A stretch of 64,000 nucleotides of DNA, taken from positions 186,001-250,000 of the forward strand of contig NZ_JASBQQ010000005.1 of NCBI RefSeq assembly GCF_029961185.1, given 5' to 3'. Made by a program: the position numbers and the translations under genes. This document shows, piece by piece, positions 31,642 to 40,464 of the stretch. Every line of letters begins with the position of its first letter. The stretch's first letter is position 1. Source of the DNA: Albidovulum aestuarii (GTDB lineage: Bacteria > Pseudomonadota > Alphaproteobacteria > Rhodobacterales > Rhodobacteraceae). The notes beneath the pieces are model-generated. The model was not told the origin of the DNA, did not search any database, and saw only the letters and a list, made by a program, of their open reading frames with translations.

Positions 31642-31691
31642 CTTGTTTTCACTACAACATTGTTTCAAAACAAGAAACCATTTGATATCAA
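31642..31691. promoter_or_regulatory. Palindromic elements upstream of the putative small transcript
   Basis: CTTGTTTT at 31642-31649 is inverted as AAAACAAG at 31667-31674, and a perfect 10-bp palindrome TTGATATCAA lies at 31682-31691. They precede the short Leu-rich ORF by 65-110 bases in AT-rich DNA, a plausible promoter/operator region. No exact -35/-10 pair is claimed. Confidence 0.3.
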
Positions 31692-31755
31692 TGAGTTAAA
31701 AAGATATTGATACTTCGGAATATTTTTACACGGCTAAACTTTGTATCAAAACTGC

Positions 31756-31854
31756 ATGAGAGCGATTGTAACCAGACTTCCATTTGTTCCGAGTATGCCG
31801 TGGTTCGAAACCGCCGGTTTGCTCTTGTTGATCGCCGTAACACGCGCAGGGTGA
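31756..31854 (+). CDS. Possible 32-residue leader peptide, Leu-rich
   Basis: An ATG-to-TGA frame of 32 codons whose C-terminal half reads GLLLLIAVTRAG, with four Leu codons in a row followed by Ile, Ala and Val. The stop codon is five bases before the first base of a 13-bp terminator stem. That is the layout of branched-chain amino acid attenuators such as leuL or ivbL. No clear Shine-Dalgarno sequence is present; an inner ATG at 31795 would give 19 residues. There is no leu or ilv gene downstream, so if real it is an orphan. Confidence 0.35.
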   Translation: MRAIVTRLPFVPSMPWFETAGLLLLIAVTRAG

Positions 31855-31859
31855 CGGCC

Positions 31860-31900
31860 GGCCGCCGCGAGGAGCAGCTACCTCGCGGCGGCCCTTTTTT
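31860..31900 (+). terminator. Strong terminator after the leader-like ORF
   Basis: A perfect 13-bp GC-rich stem (31860-31872 with 31881-31893) and an 8-base loop are followed by C and six T. It points to a real plus-strand transcript ending here, although acnA already has its own terminator 500 bases upstream. For minus-strand ccm transcripts it offers no T run. Confidence 0.85.
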
Positions 31901-31989
31901 CATCCATCAATACATTTGTGTCGTGAAGGGCAATCCCGGTTCGAACCTTGGCGCAGCACACGACCAGTACCGTCCAACACAGGTGAACC

Positions 31990-32532
31990 TCAGTTTCCGC
32001 CCTTCGCCTCTTCGATGGCCGGATAGATATCAGACGTCAGGAAACGTTCGGTGATGGGACCCGCGAACCGCAGGATCACCGTGCCCTCGCCGTCGATGAC
32101 AAAGGTCTCTGGCACACCGTAGAGCCCCCAGTTGATGCCCATGCGGCCGCTGTCATCAGCACCAATCGCGGCGAAGGGATTGCCAAGCTCGTTCAGGAAC
32201 CGCAGCGCGGCCTCGGGCTTGTCCTTGTAGTTCACGCCGTAGATCGTGATGCCCTCTGACTTCAACCGCTCAAGATTGGGATGTTCCGCCCGGCAGGGCG
32301 CACACCAGCTTGCCCAGAAGTTCACCAGCTTGACGTTTCCGTCGCGCAGATCGGCATCCGAAAAGACCGGCAGGTCGCCGAGTGGAGTGACCACCACCGC
32401 CGGAGCTTCGCGGCCTTTCAGCGCCGAGGGCAGCGCATCGGGGTCCTCCCGGCTCATGCCCCAAACGAAGATCGCGGCAAGCCCGGCGAAGATCGCCGGA
32501 GGCAAGAGCATCAACGGTGAAACCTTAGCCAT
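31990..32532 (-). CDS. ccmG: CcmG/DsbE periplasmic thiol:disulfide oxidoreductase
   Basis: A 180-residue thioredoxin-like protein anchored by an N-terminal hydrophobic segment (about 6-25). It keeps apocytochrome c or CcmH cysteines reduced for heme attachment. The active site is WCAPC (Cys77, Cys80) within FWASWCAPC, and a late GVPETFVID segment supplies the cis-Pro region. The ATG at 32532 overlaps ccmD by eight bases and is the last gene of the ccmABCDG unit. Confidence 0.94.
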   Translation of the reverse strand: MAKVSPLMLLPPAIFAGLAAIFVWGMSREDPDALPSALKGREAPAVVVTPLGDLPVFSDADLRDGNVKLVNFWASWCAPCRAEHPNLERLKSEGITIYGVNYKDKPEAALRFLNELGNPFAAIGADDSGRMGINWGLYGVPETFVIDGEGTVILRFAGPITERFLTSDIYPAIEEAKGGN

Positions 32533-32680
32533 TGCGGCCCATCCTGCGTTCCTGCTCTTCCAGCCGCCTACGCATCTTCGCACCTTGCCGCATCGTCATC
32601 CAGACGAGGCCGAGCAAGAGAGCGATTGTCACCCCATAGGCGCCGAGGACCGTACCCGCGTATTTGCCAAGCTCCACCAT
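32525..32680 (-). CDS. ccmD: Heme exporter protein CcmD
   Basis: A 51-residue protein: short N-terminus MVELGKYA, one hydrophobic helix (about 9-28) and a basic, Arg/Glu-rich cytoplasmic tail ending ERRMGRNG. This is the form of CcmD, which helps release holo-CcmE from the CcmABCD complex. It starts one base inside the ccmC stop (TGATG-type overlap) and ends eight bases into ccmG. Position and form together make the call firm despite the small size. Confidence 0.9.
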   Translation of the reverse strand: MVELGKYAGTVLGAYGVTIALLLGLVWMTMRQGAKMRRRLEEQERRMGRNG

Positions 32681-33408
32681 CACGCCATCCTTTCCCGCGC
32701 TTCCAGCGCCCTAAGACGGCGCGCCCGGATCTCGGTCCGTGTCCTGAGCAGGACAAGCGCGACGAAGAGAAGGACGAAACCGGCCATCGTGAGCCAGAGT
32801 GGGTGGGCAAACTGGTCCGCGACGTGTTCCTCCTTGTCGAGCGACAACGACGCCCCTTGATGCAGGCCCTGGTTCCAGAAGAGCACCGCGTAACGCGAAA
32901 GAAGCGCAAAGACCGATCCGACGAGGCAAAGGACCGAGGTGAGATCGGCCGCCGTGTCGGGGTCCTCCACGGCTTCCCAGAGCGCGATATAGCCGAGGTA
33001 GAAGAGGAACAGGATCAGGAACGAGGTCAGCCGTGGGTCCCACGCCCACCAGGTCCCCCACATCGGCTGCCCCCAGATCGCACCGGTGAAGAGCGCAATC
33101 AGCGTCATCGTGATGCCGATGGGTGCCGCGGCCTTGGCCGCTAGAACCGAGACATGGTGGCGGCGGATGAGCCAGACGAGCGAAGTCACCAGCATCATCG
33201 CCCAGCAATTGATCGCCATCATCGCCGAGGGTACGTGAATGAAGATGATCTTGACCGTCGAGCCCTGACGGAAATCGTCCGGCGTGAAGAAGAAGCCCCA
33301 GACGAGCCCCGTCAGCAGAGTCAGCACGGCAAGCCCCGTCACCCAGGGCAAGGCCCAGGACGAGGTCTGCATGAATTTCTTCGGGTTCGCGTATTCCCAG
33401 ATCGACAT
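32680..33408 (-). CDS. ccmC: Heme exporter protein CcmC
   Basis: A 242-residue inner-membrane protein with six hydrophobic helices. The tryptophan-rich WWD motif WGTWWAWD at 117-124 binds heme for transfer to CcmE. Conserved His58 (IHVPSA) and a late His in DQFAHPLW are the usual axial ligands. The start at ATG 33408 gives MSIWEYANP, the common alphaproteobacterial N-terminus; a longer in-frame start at 33447 is less likely. Confidence 0.95.
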   Translation of the reverse strand: MSIWEYANPKKFMQTSSWALPWVTGLAVLTLLTGLVWGFFFTPDDFRQGSTVKIIFIHVPSAMMAINCWAMMLVTSLVWLIRRHHVSVLAAKAAAPIGITMTLIALFTGAIWGQPMWGTWWAWDPRLTSFLILFLFYLGYIALWEAVEDPDTAADLTSVLCLVGSVFALLSRYAVLFWNQGLHQGASLSLDKEEHVADQFAHPLWLTMAGFVLLFVALVLLRTRTEIRARRLRALEARERMA

Positions 33409-33464
33409 GGCGCCCTGACTAGCCGTTTGCGCTAGCGCGCTCAACACTCATAACACGTCTCTCC

Positions 33465-34121
33465 CTAGCGCAGATTGACGCGGATTGCCGCAGCCGCGGC
33501 GAAAGGCAGGATGGCAACGGTGCCTGCGGTGATTCCCGCGAGCATCAGAAGCGGAGTACCGGTCGCCAGCCCCTCCGCCCCGCGTTTGGCCGCCTCGGCC
33601 CCGAAGATCAGCGTCGGGATATAAAGCGGCAGGACGAGGAGCGAGAGAAGCAGTCCGCCACGCTTCAGCCCGACCGTCAGGGCGGCACCGAACGTGCCGA
33701 TGACCGAAAGCGCAGGCGTTCCAAGGAGGAGCGACAGCGTCAGCCAGAGGAACCCGCTCTGTGGCAGGTTCAGAAGGACGCCGAGTACGGGGGCCGCCAA
33801 CGTCAGTGGCAGGCCGGTCGTCAGCCAATGCGCGAGGCTTTTGACCGCAACCACCCCATCCAGAGGAATCGGCGCGGTTGCCAGAAGATCGAGCGAGCCA
33901 TCTTCGCGGTCGAGCGCGAAGATGCGGTCAAGCGAGAGAAGGCAGGACAAAAGCGCGCCGACCCAGAGGATGCCGGGCGCGATCCGGGCCAGTGTCCCAC
34001 CCTCCGGTCCGACCCCGAAGGGGACAAGCACCGTGACGATCAGGAAAAAAGCGAGAGAAAGACCGAAGCCACCGCCCGCGCGCGTCGCAAGACGCAGGTC
34101 ACGAAGGAGAAGCGCTAGCAT
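33465..34121 (-). CDS. ccmB: Heme exporter protein CcmB
   Basis: A 218-residue membrane protein with about six helices, the permease partner of the CcmA ATPase. It begins MLALLLRDLRLATR, with the family segment PFGVGPEGG, and LDREDGSLDLL in the first cytoplasmic loop. The ATG at 34121 has GAGGAG upstream. The frame is open farther upstream, but that part has no membrane character. It lies 79 bases from ccmA and 56 from ccmC. Confidence 0.93.
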   Translation of the reverse strand: MLALLLRDLRLATRAGGGFGLSLAFFLIVTVLVPFGVGPEGGTLARIAPGILWVGALLSCLLSLDRIFALDREDGSLDLLATAPIPLDGVVAVKSLAHWLTTGLPLTLAAPVLGVLLNLPQSGFLWLTLSLLLGTPALSVIGTFGAALTVGLKRGGLLLSLLVLPLYIPTLIFGAEAAKRGAEGLATGTPLLMLAGITAGTVAILPFAAAAAIRVNLR

Positions 34122-34200
34122 CGGCGGGCGCTCCTCTGGCGGAGAGTCCTGGCGCGCTGCCCCGGACCCCGGTGAATTTCTGAACAGAAGACCCAGGAAA

Positions 34201-34827
34201 TCATGCAAAGGCCCCGTCAAAGTCGCCGCCCTGCCCCGGCCGTGGCGGTTTTGCACGGAAAGGCGCGAGGTCGAAGATCGTTGCCTCATCGAGGCCGAGG
34301 TCGATATGGGTCGCCATGAGAGCGGCGCCGCCCGCCGCCAAGTGGGCGCGGACCGATTCTGCGAAAAGCCCCACCGAGGCTGTATCGAGCGAAACAGTGG
34401 GTTCGTCCAAAAGCCAAAGGCGCCGACCGGTGACGAGCAGGCGGGCGAGACCCAGTCGACGCTTCTGTCCAGCCGAGAGGTTCTGAGCATCGCGGTCGGC
34501 AAGGGTTTCGAGATTCATCGCACTAAGCGCCGGCGCAATATCGCTCTGTCCGTAGATACGCGCCCAGAAGGTCAGATTCTCCCGCACCGTCAGCGTCGCC
34601 TTCAGCCCGTCAGCATGGCCGGAATAGGCGGCCCCCTCGGGCGGCAGATCAATCCGGCCCGCGATGTCGGGCTGCAAACCGGCGATGGTCCTCAGCAATG
34701 TCGTCTTGCCGATCCCGTTCGGGCCGCGCAGCACCAATGCCTCCCCCGCCCCGAGCGTCAGTGAGACGCCGTCGAGGATGGTGATACCGCCGCGGGCGAC
34801 GGCAAGGTCATGGACAGAAAGCATCAT
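34201..34827 (-). CDS. ccmA: Heme exporter ATP-binding protein CcmA
   Basis: A 208-residue ABC ATPase that powers release of holo-CcmE from CcmC. Walker A is GPNGIGKTT (35-43), the signature LSAGQKRR, and Walker B LWLLDEP, followed by an H-loop in ATHID. The double ATG at 34827/34824 was preferred over a TTG two codons earlier. It is the first gene of ccmABCDG. Confidence 0.93.
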   Translation of the reverse strand: MMLSVHDLAVARGGITILDGVSLTLGAGEALVLRGPNGIGKTTLLRTIAGLQPDIAGRIDLPPEGAAYSGHADGLKATLTVRENLTFWARIYGQSDIAPALSAMNLETLADRDAQNLSAGQKRRLGLARLLVTGRRLWLLDEPTVSLDTASVGLFAESVRAHLAAGGAALMATHIDLGLDEATIFDLAPFRAKPPRPGQGGDFDGAFA

Positions 34828-34987
34828 GGCCAAGGGCTAGCCGATCCTTGGCGCGAGGCAAAGGGGCAATAGGCTGCCGGGTTTGCTTGGTTTGTTCGAT
34901 GGAAGCTCTGCAGGCGATGTCATCGGTTCTTGCAGTTCCCGCGTTTGCATCGCGAAGCTGTGGTCTCCACTGACCCGGACAAAAGCA

Positions 34988-35440
34988 TTACCGGGCGCTG
35001 CGTTCCAGCGCCGCTGCAACTGCGACGCCAAACTCTTCCGGGCTTGGTGAGTGTTCGAACGTGGGAATTCCATCGGGCAGCGTGACCCAGGCCTGTTTGC
35101 GGCTGGTCCATATATGGGCCATGGGTCCAAGCTGCTGGCTGCACTGCAGCGTGCCCGCGCGCAGGAAGACCATGCCGGGCAACATGCTGTTCCGGTTATA
35201 AAGCCGCGTATGGCATTCCTGGCAGAACACCTCTGTAAACTGCATACCATCCGCCGCGCGCCGGAACTCCACAACAGAACCGACGCAATCAAAAGCATCG
35301 TCCTGAACCATTGCATGCTCTGCAAAAGCACTTCCGCTTCGCGTCTGGCAATTCAGGCAGTGACACGCATAGACATGAAGCGGGCCGTCTTTGATAGCGT
35401 AAGCCACCGCTCCGCATTCACATGCACCGGACACTGTCAT
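34988..35440 (-). CDS. GFA/CENP-V-family zinc protein
   Basis: A 150-residue protein of the glutathione-dependent formaldehyde-activating enzyme (GFA) family. Zinc ligands are visible as CxC (Cys7, Cys9), CHCxxC (Cys26, Cys28, Cys31) and CQEC (Cys73, Cys76). The family is broad and most members have no proven activity. AGGAG precedes the ATG. It sits between the secretion genes and ccmA in a gene order that otherwise appears conserved in relatives, so it may be an insertion. A formaldehyde role would suit the sarcosine oxidase genes elsewhere in the window, but this is only inference. Confidence 0.85.
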   Translation of the reverse strand: MTVSGACECGAVAYAIKDGPLHVYACHCLNCQTRSGSAFAEHAMVQDDAFDCVGSVVEFRRAADGMQFTEVFCQECHTRLYNRNSMLPGMVFLRAGTLQCSQQLGPMAHIWTSRKQAWVTLPDGIPTFEHSPSPEEFGVAVAAALERSAR

Positions 35441-35542
35441 GTTATTCTCCTAAAACGATTTATTCGCGTCCGGATACCATTTGATAAGAGAGCGGAACAG
35501 GGGAGGAGGTTCACAAAACGCCCCTCCGAAAGCCCAATGCGC

Positions 35543-35902
35543 CTATTCGACCGGCAGGAGCGCCGCGGCGATCCGCCGCCCCTCGGAGAGAAGCACGTTA
35601 TAGGTGCGGGCTGCCGCGTCGGTCGCCATTGCCTCAACCCCGATCCCGGCTTCCTCCAGCGCCGTTCGCAGTGCAGCCGGAGGGTGGGCAATGGCCTTGC
35701 CAGTGCCGATGAAGAGGACGTCGATTTCTTCCACCAGCGCGACAAGGGAGGCGATGTCCTCATATCCGCCCCAGCTTCGCGCCGAGGTCACCGTGACCAG
35801 CACGGGCCCATGCAGAACCTTGCCACCGACCCGGAAAAAACCCGGTCCGTAGCCGTCGATAGGCGTCAGCCCATCAAAGGCGATATCGGTCAGTTGGATC
35901 AT
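35543..35902 (-). CDS. Mth938-like (DUF498) domain protein
   Basis: A 119-residue protein of the Mth938/NDUFAF3-like family, shown by IDGYGPGFFRVGG and LFIGTGKAIAHPP. The mitochondrial relative is a complex I assembly factor; bacterial members are usually found next to secDF, as here. It overlaps secF by four bases (ATGA) and is the last gene of the yajC-secD-secF unit. Confidence 0.85.
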   Translation of the reverse strand: MIQLTDIAFDGLTPIDGYGPGFFRVGGKVLHGPVLVTVTSARSWGGYEDIASLVALVEEIDVLFIGTGKAIAHPPAALRTALEEAGIGVEAMATDAAARTYNVLLSEGRRIAAALLPVE

Positions 35903-36873
35903 TTGCCCGTGGCGAACTGGGTGCCCGCCGGACCGTCATCCTTCTTGCCCCAGTCGCGCTTGACGCCCAGCATCAGGACGACGTTCTTGGCGACATAGAC
36001 GGACGAATAGGTGCCGACGATCACACCCCAGGTCATTGCAAAAACAAAGCCCCGGATTACATCGCCGCCGAAGATCAGAAGCGCGATCAGCGCCATGAGA
36101 GTCGTGCCCGAGGTCATGACCGTGCGGCTGAGGGTTTCATTGACCGAGAGGTTGCAGAGATCGCGCAGAGGCCGGGTCTTGTACTTGATCAGGTTCTCGC
36201 GCAGCCGGTCAAAGACGACGACCGTGTCGTTGATCGAATAGCCGAGGATCGTGAGCAGGGCCGCGATGATCGTCAGGTCGAACTTGATCTGGAACAGCGA
36301 GAAGATACCAATGGTCAGCGCGATATCGTGGATGAGTGCCACGACCGCGCCTACCGAGAATTGCCATTCGAAGCGGAGCCAGATGTAGAAGCAGATCGCG
36401 GCAACCCCGGCGAGGACCGAAAGGATCGCGGTCTTGATCAGTTCGCCCGAGACCTTGGGGCCGACGGATTCCACCGAGGGGAAGGTGATCGACGGATCGA
36501 CGCCTTTCAGCGCCTGTTCGACCTTGGTGATGATTTCGGGCGTGACCGCCTCATCCCCCTCCTGCGCCTGAATGCGCAGCATGGCGACATGCTGGTCGGG
36601 CCCGAATGTCGGATCATAGACCTCTGTAATCGACACATCGCCGAGACCAAGCGGCGCGACAGCGGCGCGATAGGCGCCGACATCGACAGAAGAGGTCGAC
36701 TCGGTCCGGATTGTGGTGCCGCCTTTGAAGTCGATGCCAAAATTCAGGCCGACCACGGCGCTCAGGATGATCGAGGCGATCACCAGCGCGACCGACCCCC
36801 AGAAGGTCAACCATTGCCAGCGAAAGAAGTCGATATTGGTGTTGTCGGGGACAAGTTTGAGACGGAATGCCAT
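35899..36873 (-). CDS. secF: Protein translocase subunit SecF
   Basis: A 324-residue membrane protein with six helices. With SecD it uses the proton gradient to aid protein release on the periplasmic side. Family blocks seen are GIDFKGGTTI after helix 1 and YSINDTVVVFDRLREN in the cytoplasmic loop between helices 4 and 5. It lies 12 bases after secD. Confidence 0.96.
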   Translation of the reverse strand: MAFRLKLVPDNTNIDFFRWQWLTFWGSVALVIASIILSAVVGLNFGIDFKGGTTIRTESTSSVDVGAYRAAVAPLGLGDVSITEVYDPTFGPDQHVAMLRIQAQEGDEAVTPEIITKVEQALKGVDPSITFPSVESVGPKVSGELIKTAILSVLAGVAAICFYIWLRFEWQFSVGAVVALIHDIALTIGIFSLFQIKFDLTIIAALLTILGYSINDTVVVFDRLRENLIKYKTRPLRDLCNLSVNETLSRTVMTSGTTLMALIALLIFGGDVIRGFVFAMTWGVIVGTYSSVYVAKNVVLMLGVKRDWGKKDDGPAGTQFATGK

Positions 36874-36885
36874 GAGAATGCCCCC

Positions 36886-38556
36886 TTAGACCGTGATCGT
36901 CTTCGGCCGCGTACGGTCGAACCAGAGAACGACGAAGGTCCGCGTAACAAAAATCGCCGTGAAGACCGAGGTGACAAGGCCGACAACCAGCGTGACGGCA
37001 AAGCCCTTCACCGGGCCAGAGCCAAGGGCGAAGAGGATCAGCGCGGTGATGAACGTGGTGATGTTGGCGTCGATGATCGCCGACATCGCCTTTTCATATC
37101 CCAGCTCGATTGCCCGCGCGGGCCCCTTTGCGGTCTTCAGTTCCTCGCGTATGCGTTCGAAAATCAGCACGTTGGCGTCAACCGCCATGCCGACCGTCAG
37201 CACGATCCCGGCTATACCGGGCAGCGTCAGCGTTGCCCCGATGGTGGAGAGCAGCCCAAACATCATGGAGATGTTGAGGCCGAGTGCAATCGTTGCGAAG
37301 ACACCGAAAAGACCGTAGCTCGCGATCATGAAGGCAACGACAGCGACCGTGCCGACGATTGCCGCGATCCGGCCCGCATCGATCGAATCCTGACCCAGTT
37401 CCGGTCCGATGGTGCGTTCCTCAAGAAATGTCATCTGGGCGGGAAGCGCACCGGCCCGCAAGAGAACCGCGAGATTAGTGGAGCTTTCCACCGAGAATGA
37501 GCCTGTGATGATCCCCGAGCCTCCCGGGATATGCTGGTTGATGCGCGGCGCGGAAATCACCTCGTTGTCCAGCACGATGGCGAACAACTGGCCGACATTG
37601 GCGGCCGTATAATCACCGAACTTGCGCGCGCCGGTCGGGTTGAACCGGAACGAAACAGCAGGCCGTCCGTTCTGGTCGAAATCCGGCCGGGCATCGACAA
37701 GATCCTCACCCGTTACGACGGGCAGTTCGTCGAGCGTATAAAAAACGCCGTTTTCATCCTCGTCTATGGACGGAAAAATGACCGTGCCGGGCTTGGCGAT
37801 CGCATTGCCGTCAGTGTCGCGCCCCAGAACGGGGTGGAAGGTCAGCTGTGCAGTCGTGCCGATCAGTTCCTTCAGTTCGGTGGCCGAACCGATGCCCGGT
37901 ACCTGAATCAGGATACGGTTGTCGCCCTGCCGCTGGATCGTCGGTTCACGGGTGCCGACCTCGTCAACACGGCGTCGGATGATTTCCAGAGACTGTTTCA
38001 GTGTCCGGTCGTCAGTCGCGGCACGTTCGGCCTCGCTCAGACGGATGACAAGCTGGTTGCCGTCAACGGTGACGTCGATGTCCTTCTGTCCGACCCCGGT
38101 CAGGCTGACGACGTTCGAGGCCAGGCCATTCGCGATCTCAACCGCCTTCGCCATCGCCTCGGGCTTTTCGATCTGAATGCGCAATTCCGACGGGTCGGAG
38201 GGCGCCCGGCGGATGCCGCCAATCTCGCCACGGGCGTCGGCCAAGGCCCGCCGCATCTCGGGCCAGAGCCCGTCCATCCGCGCCTTGTAGACATCCGCCA
38301 CCTGCACCTCGGCCAGAAGATGCGCGCCGCCGCGCAAGTCGAGGCCGAGATTGACGAGGCCCGACGGCAGCCAGTCCGGCCAGAGCGCCCGGTCGGCCGC
38401 CTGCGCCTCAGTCTCGAACCCGGCGCGTTCGGCGGCCGTCACCGCGTCATTGTGCTTTTCGACGCGGGTGTAGAACGTATTCGGCAGCGCCGTCAGCAGG
38501 CCGAGGGCGCATAGCCCCCAGATGACGATCCGCTTCCAGAGGGGGATGTGCAACAT
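36886..38556 (-). CDS. secD: Protein translocase subunit SecD
   Basis: A 556-residue membrane protein with six helices and a large periplasmic part after helix 1 (LGLDLRGGAHLL marks its start). Conserved Asp in GMAVDANVLIFERIREE is needed for proton-driven movement. It has the usual length and is followed closely by secF. The start codon ATG 38556 has only a weak ribosome site. Confidence 0.96.
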   Translation of the reverse strand: MLHIPLWKRIVIWGLCALGLLTALPNTFYTRVEKHNDAVTAAERAGFETEAQAADRALWPDWLPSGLVNLGLDLRGGAHLLAEVQVADVYKARMDGLWPEMRRALADARGEIGGIRRAPSDPSELRIQIEKPEAMAKAVEIANGLASNVVSLTGVGQKDIDVTVDGNQLVIRLSEAERAATDDRTLKQSLEIIRRRVDEVGTREPTIQRQGDNRILIQVPGIGSATELKELIGTTAQLTFHPVLGRDTDGNAIAKPGTVIFPSIDEDENGVFYTLDELPVVTGEDLVDARPDFDQNGRPAVSFRFNPTGARKFGDYTAANVGQLFAIVLDNEVISAPRINQHIPGGSGIITGSFSVESSTNLAVLLRAGALPAQMTFLEERTIGPELGQDSIDAGRIAAIVGTVAVVAFMIASYGLFGVFATIALGLNISMMFGLLSTIGATLTLPGIAGIVLTVGMAVDANVLIFERIREELKTAKGPARAIELGYEKAMSAIIDANITTFITALILFALGSGPVKGFAVTLVVGLVTSVFTAIFVTRTFVVLWFDRTRPKTITV

Positions 38557-38588
38557 TTCGGGGGCTCAGTTCCTTGACGCGGGCGCGA

Positions 38589-38918
38589 TTACTTCGACGC
38601 GGCCGGTTCGGTCTTGGACAGGACCGTGGCAATGGTCGCGCGCACGACGCGGACCTTGACGCCCTCGGCAATCTCGACCTCAAGCTCGCCGTCTTCCTTG
38701 ACCTTGACGACCTTGCCGATGATGCCGCCCTGGGTGATCACCTGATCGCCGCGGCGCAATGCCTCGACCATCGCCTTGTGTTCCTTCATCTTCTTCTGCT
38801 GCGGACGGATCAGCAGGAAATACATGATCGCGAAGATCAGGATGAGCGGCAGGAACTGCGCGAAACCGGCGGCGCCACCGCCCCCGGCGGCCTGGGCATA
38901 GGCGGGTGTGATCAGCAT
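38589..38918 (-). CDS. yajC: Preprotein translocase subunit YajC
   Basis: A 109-residue protein with one membrane helix (about 21-40) followed by the block FLLIRPQQKKMKEH and a small soluble domain GDQVITQGGIIGKV. It is an accessory part of the SecDF complex. The start at ATG 38918 gives MLITPAYAQA, typical of alphaproteobacteria; a longer frame upstream has no support. It lies 32 bases upstream of secD and heads the operon. Confidence 0.93.
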   Translation of the reverse strand: MLITPAYAQAAGGGGAAGFAQFLPLILIFAIMYFLLIRPQQKKMKEHKAMVEALRRGDQVITQGGIIGKVVKVKEDGELEVEIAEGVKVRVVRATIATVLSKTEPAASK

Positions 38919-39111
38919 GGAAAGCGTCCTCTTGCGTGATGGGGCGCTTGATCGCCCGCTTTTGTCGCCCGGGAACCTATAGTCGCGGATGGGGCTTTGC
39001 AAGGAGCCCGGACCATTCCTGTGAAACCCGATCAATTGCCGGTTCAAATAGCCAAAGAGATCGGGCATATGGGGCGTGCCGAACGGCGATACCATCCGAA
39101 GGATAAATGAC

Positions 39112-40401
39112 ATGCACGATATCCGCGCGATCCGCGAAAACCCTGAACGCTTCGATGCCCTTCTGGCGCGGCGGGGGCTGTCGGGTTTGTCGTCGGAAAT
39201 CCTAGCGATCGATGAGGCAAGGCGCGCCAAGATCCTTGCCGCTGAAACCGCTCAGGCCGCCCAGAACGCGGCTTCGAAAGAGGTCGGCGCTACCAAGGCC
39301 AAGGGCGACGAGACGGAGTTCGAGCGGCTCCGCGCACTGGTGGCGGAGAAGAAGGCCGAGGTGGCGCGGCTGAACGAGGAAGCGGCAGCAGAAGACGTAC
39401 GGCTGCGCGACATGCTGATGGGCATTCCAAACCTCCCGCATGACGACGTGCCGACCGGCGCGGATGAAAACGACAATGTCGAAATCCGCCGCTGGGGCAC
39501 GCCGCGCACGTTCGACTTCAAGCCAGTGGAGCATTTCGAAATCGCGGGCGTGAAGCCGGGCATGGATTTCGAGACGGCGGCGAAACTCTCCGGCGCTCGC
39601 TTCGTCCTCCTGCGCGGCGGCGTTGCGCGTATTCACCGGGCCTTGGCGCAGTTCATGCTGGACCTGCACACGACCGAGCACGGGCTGACGGAAACGATGA
39701 CCCCGGTCCTCGTGAAAGACGAGGCGATGTACGGCACCAACCAGCTGCCGAAATTCGCCGAGGACAGCTATCAGACCACCAATGGCTGGTGGCTCATTCC
39801 GACCTCCGAGGTTACGCTGACGAACACCGTCGCCGGCGACATCGTCGATGAGACAGCCCTACCGATCCGCATGACCTCGCATACCCAGTGCTTCCGCTCG
39901 GAAGCGGGCAGCGCGGGCAAGGATACGTCGGGCATGCTGCGCCAGCACCAGTTCGAGAAGGTGGAGATGGTGTCGATTACCACGCCCGAGACCTCGCTGG
40001 CCGAACACGAACGCATGACGAAATGTGCGGAAGCCGTGCTGGAGCGGCTCGGCTTGCCCTATCGAACGGTCGTCCTCTGCACCGGCGATATGGGTTTTGG
40101 CGCCCGCAAGACCCATGACATCGAGGTCTGGCTGCCCGGGCAGGACAAGTACCGCGAGATATCGTCGGTCTCGGTCTGCGGTGATTTTCAGGCCCGCCGG
40201 ATGAATGCGCGCTACCGCCCGGCAGGAGGCAAACCCGATTTCGTCCATACACTGAATGGCTCCGGCCTCGCCGTCGGCCGCTGCCTGATCGCGGTCTTGG
40301 AAAACGGCCAGCAGGCGGACGGGTCGATCGTAATGCCCGAGGCTCTGGTGCCGTGGCTCGGCGGCAAGACGCGATTGACGAAAGAAGGCGCGTTGGTCTG
40401 A
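39112..40401 (+). CDS. serS: Seryl-tRNA synthetase
   Basis: A 429-residue class II synthetase that charges tRNA-Ser. The N-terminal coiled-coil arm (about 30-100) is rich in Ala, Glu and Lys. Class II motifs are seen: motif 2 around [15 protein letters not shown] with QFEKVEM, and motif 3 with the Arg in [12 protein letters not shown] 39112 follows AAGGA. It is divergent from yajC. A repeat hairpin lies just after the stop. Confidence 0.96.
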   Translation: MHDIRAIRENPERFDALLARRGLSGLSSEILAIDEARRAKILAAETAQAAQNAASKEVGATKAKGDETEFERLRALVAEKKAEVARLNEEAAAEDVRLRDMLMGIPNLPHDDVPTGADENDNVEIRRWGTPRTFDFKPVEHFEIAGVKPGMDFETAAKLSGARFVLLRGGVARIHRALAQFMLDLHTTEHGLTETMTPVLVKDEAMYGTNQLPKFAEDSYQTTNGWWLIPTSEVTLTNTVAGDIVDETALPIRMTSHTQCFRSEAGSAGKDTSGMLRQHQFEKVEMVSITTPETSLAEHERMTKCAEAVLERLGLPYRTVVLCTGDMGFGARKTHDIEVWLPGQDKYREISSVSVCGDFQARRMNARYRPAGGKPDFVHTLNGSGLAVGRCLIAVLENGQQADGSIVMPEALVPWLGGKTRLTKEGALV

Positions 40402-40406
40402 CCAAA

Positions 40407-40459
40407 TGCGGGGGCTCTGCCCCCGCACCCCCGGAGTATTTCCAGACAGAAAGTGAAGT
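40407..40459. repeat. Dispersed hairpin repeat, copy 1
   Basis: A 9-bp stem (TGCGGGGGC at 40407-40415 with 40419-40427) and TCT loop are followed by a tail with ACCCCCGGAGTATTT and an A/G-rich end. Two more copies with the same order (GC hairpin, ACCCCC, TATTT, AAG-rich tail) occur near 58.04 and 61.97 kb. It sits between the convergent serS and der genes. Confidence 0.75.
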
Positions 40460-40464
40460 GGGGC

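Larger units (their letters stand above)
31347..31989. other. AT-rich gene-poor gap between acnA and ccmG
   Basis: About 640 bases with no conventional gene. The left two thirds look much richer in A and T than the surroundings. It holds two palindromic elements, a short Leu-rich ORF and a strong plus-strand terminator, listed separately. The longer open frames across it (on either strand) have no codon pattern, family match or ribosome site that I can support. Confidence 0.7.

Noticed and set aside
31800-31945. TTCGAA motifs that resemble tRNA T-loops
   Set aside because: The flanking bases do not form a five-pair T stem and no acceptor or anticodon arm can be built around them.
31707-32054. 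Longer open frames across the AT-rich gap (115 codons plus strand, and 71 codons minus strand at 31688-31903)
   Set aside because: They run through the terminator stem and have no ribosome site or family likeness.
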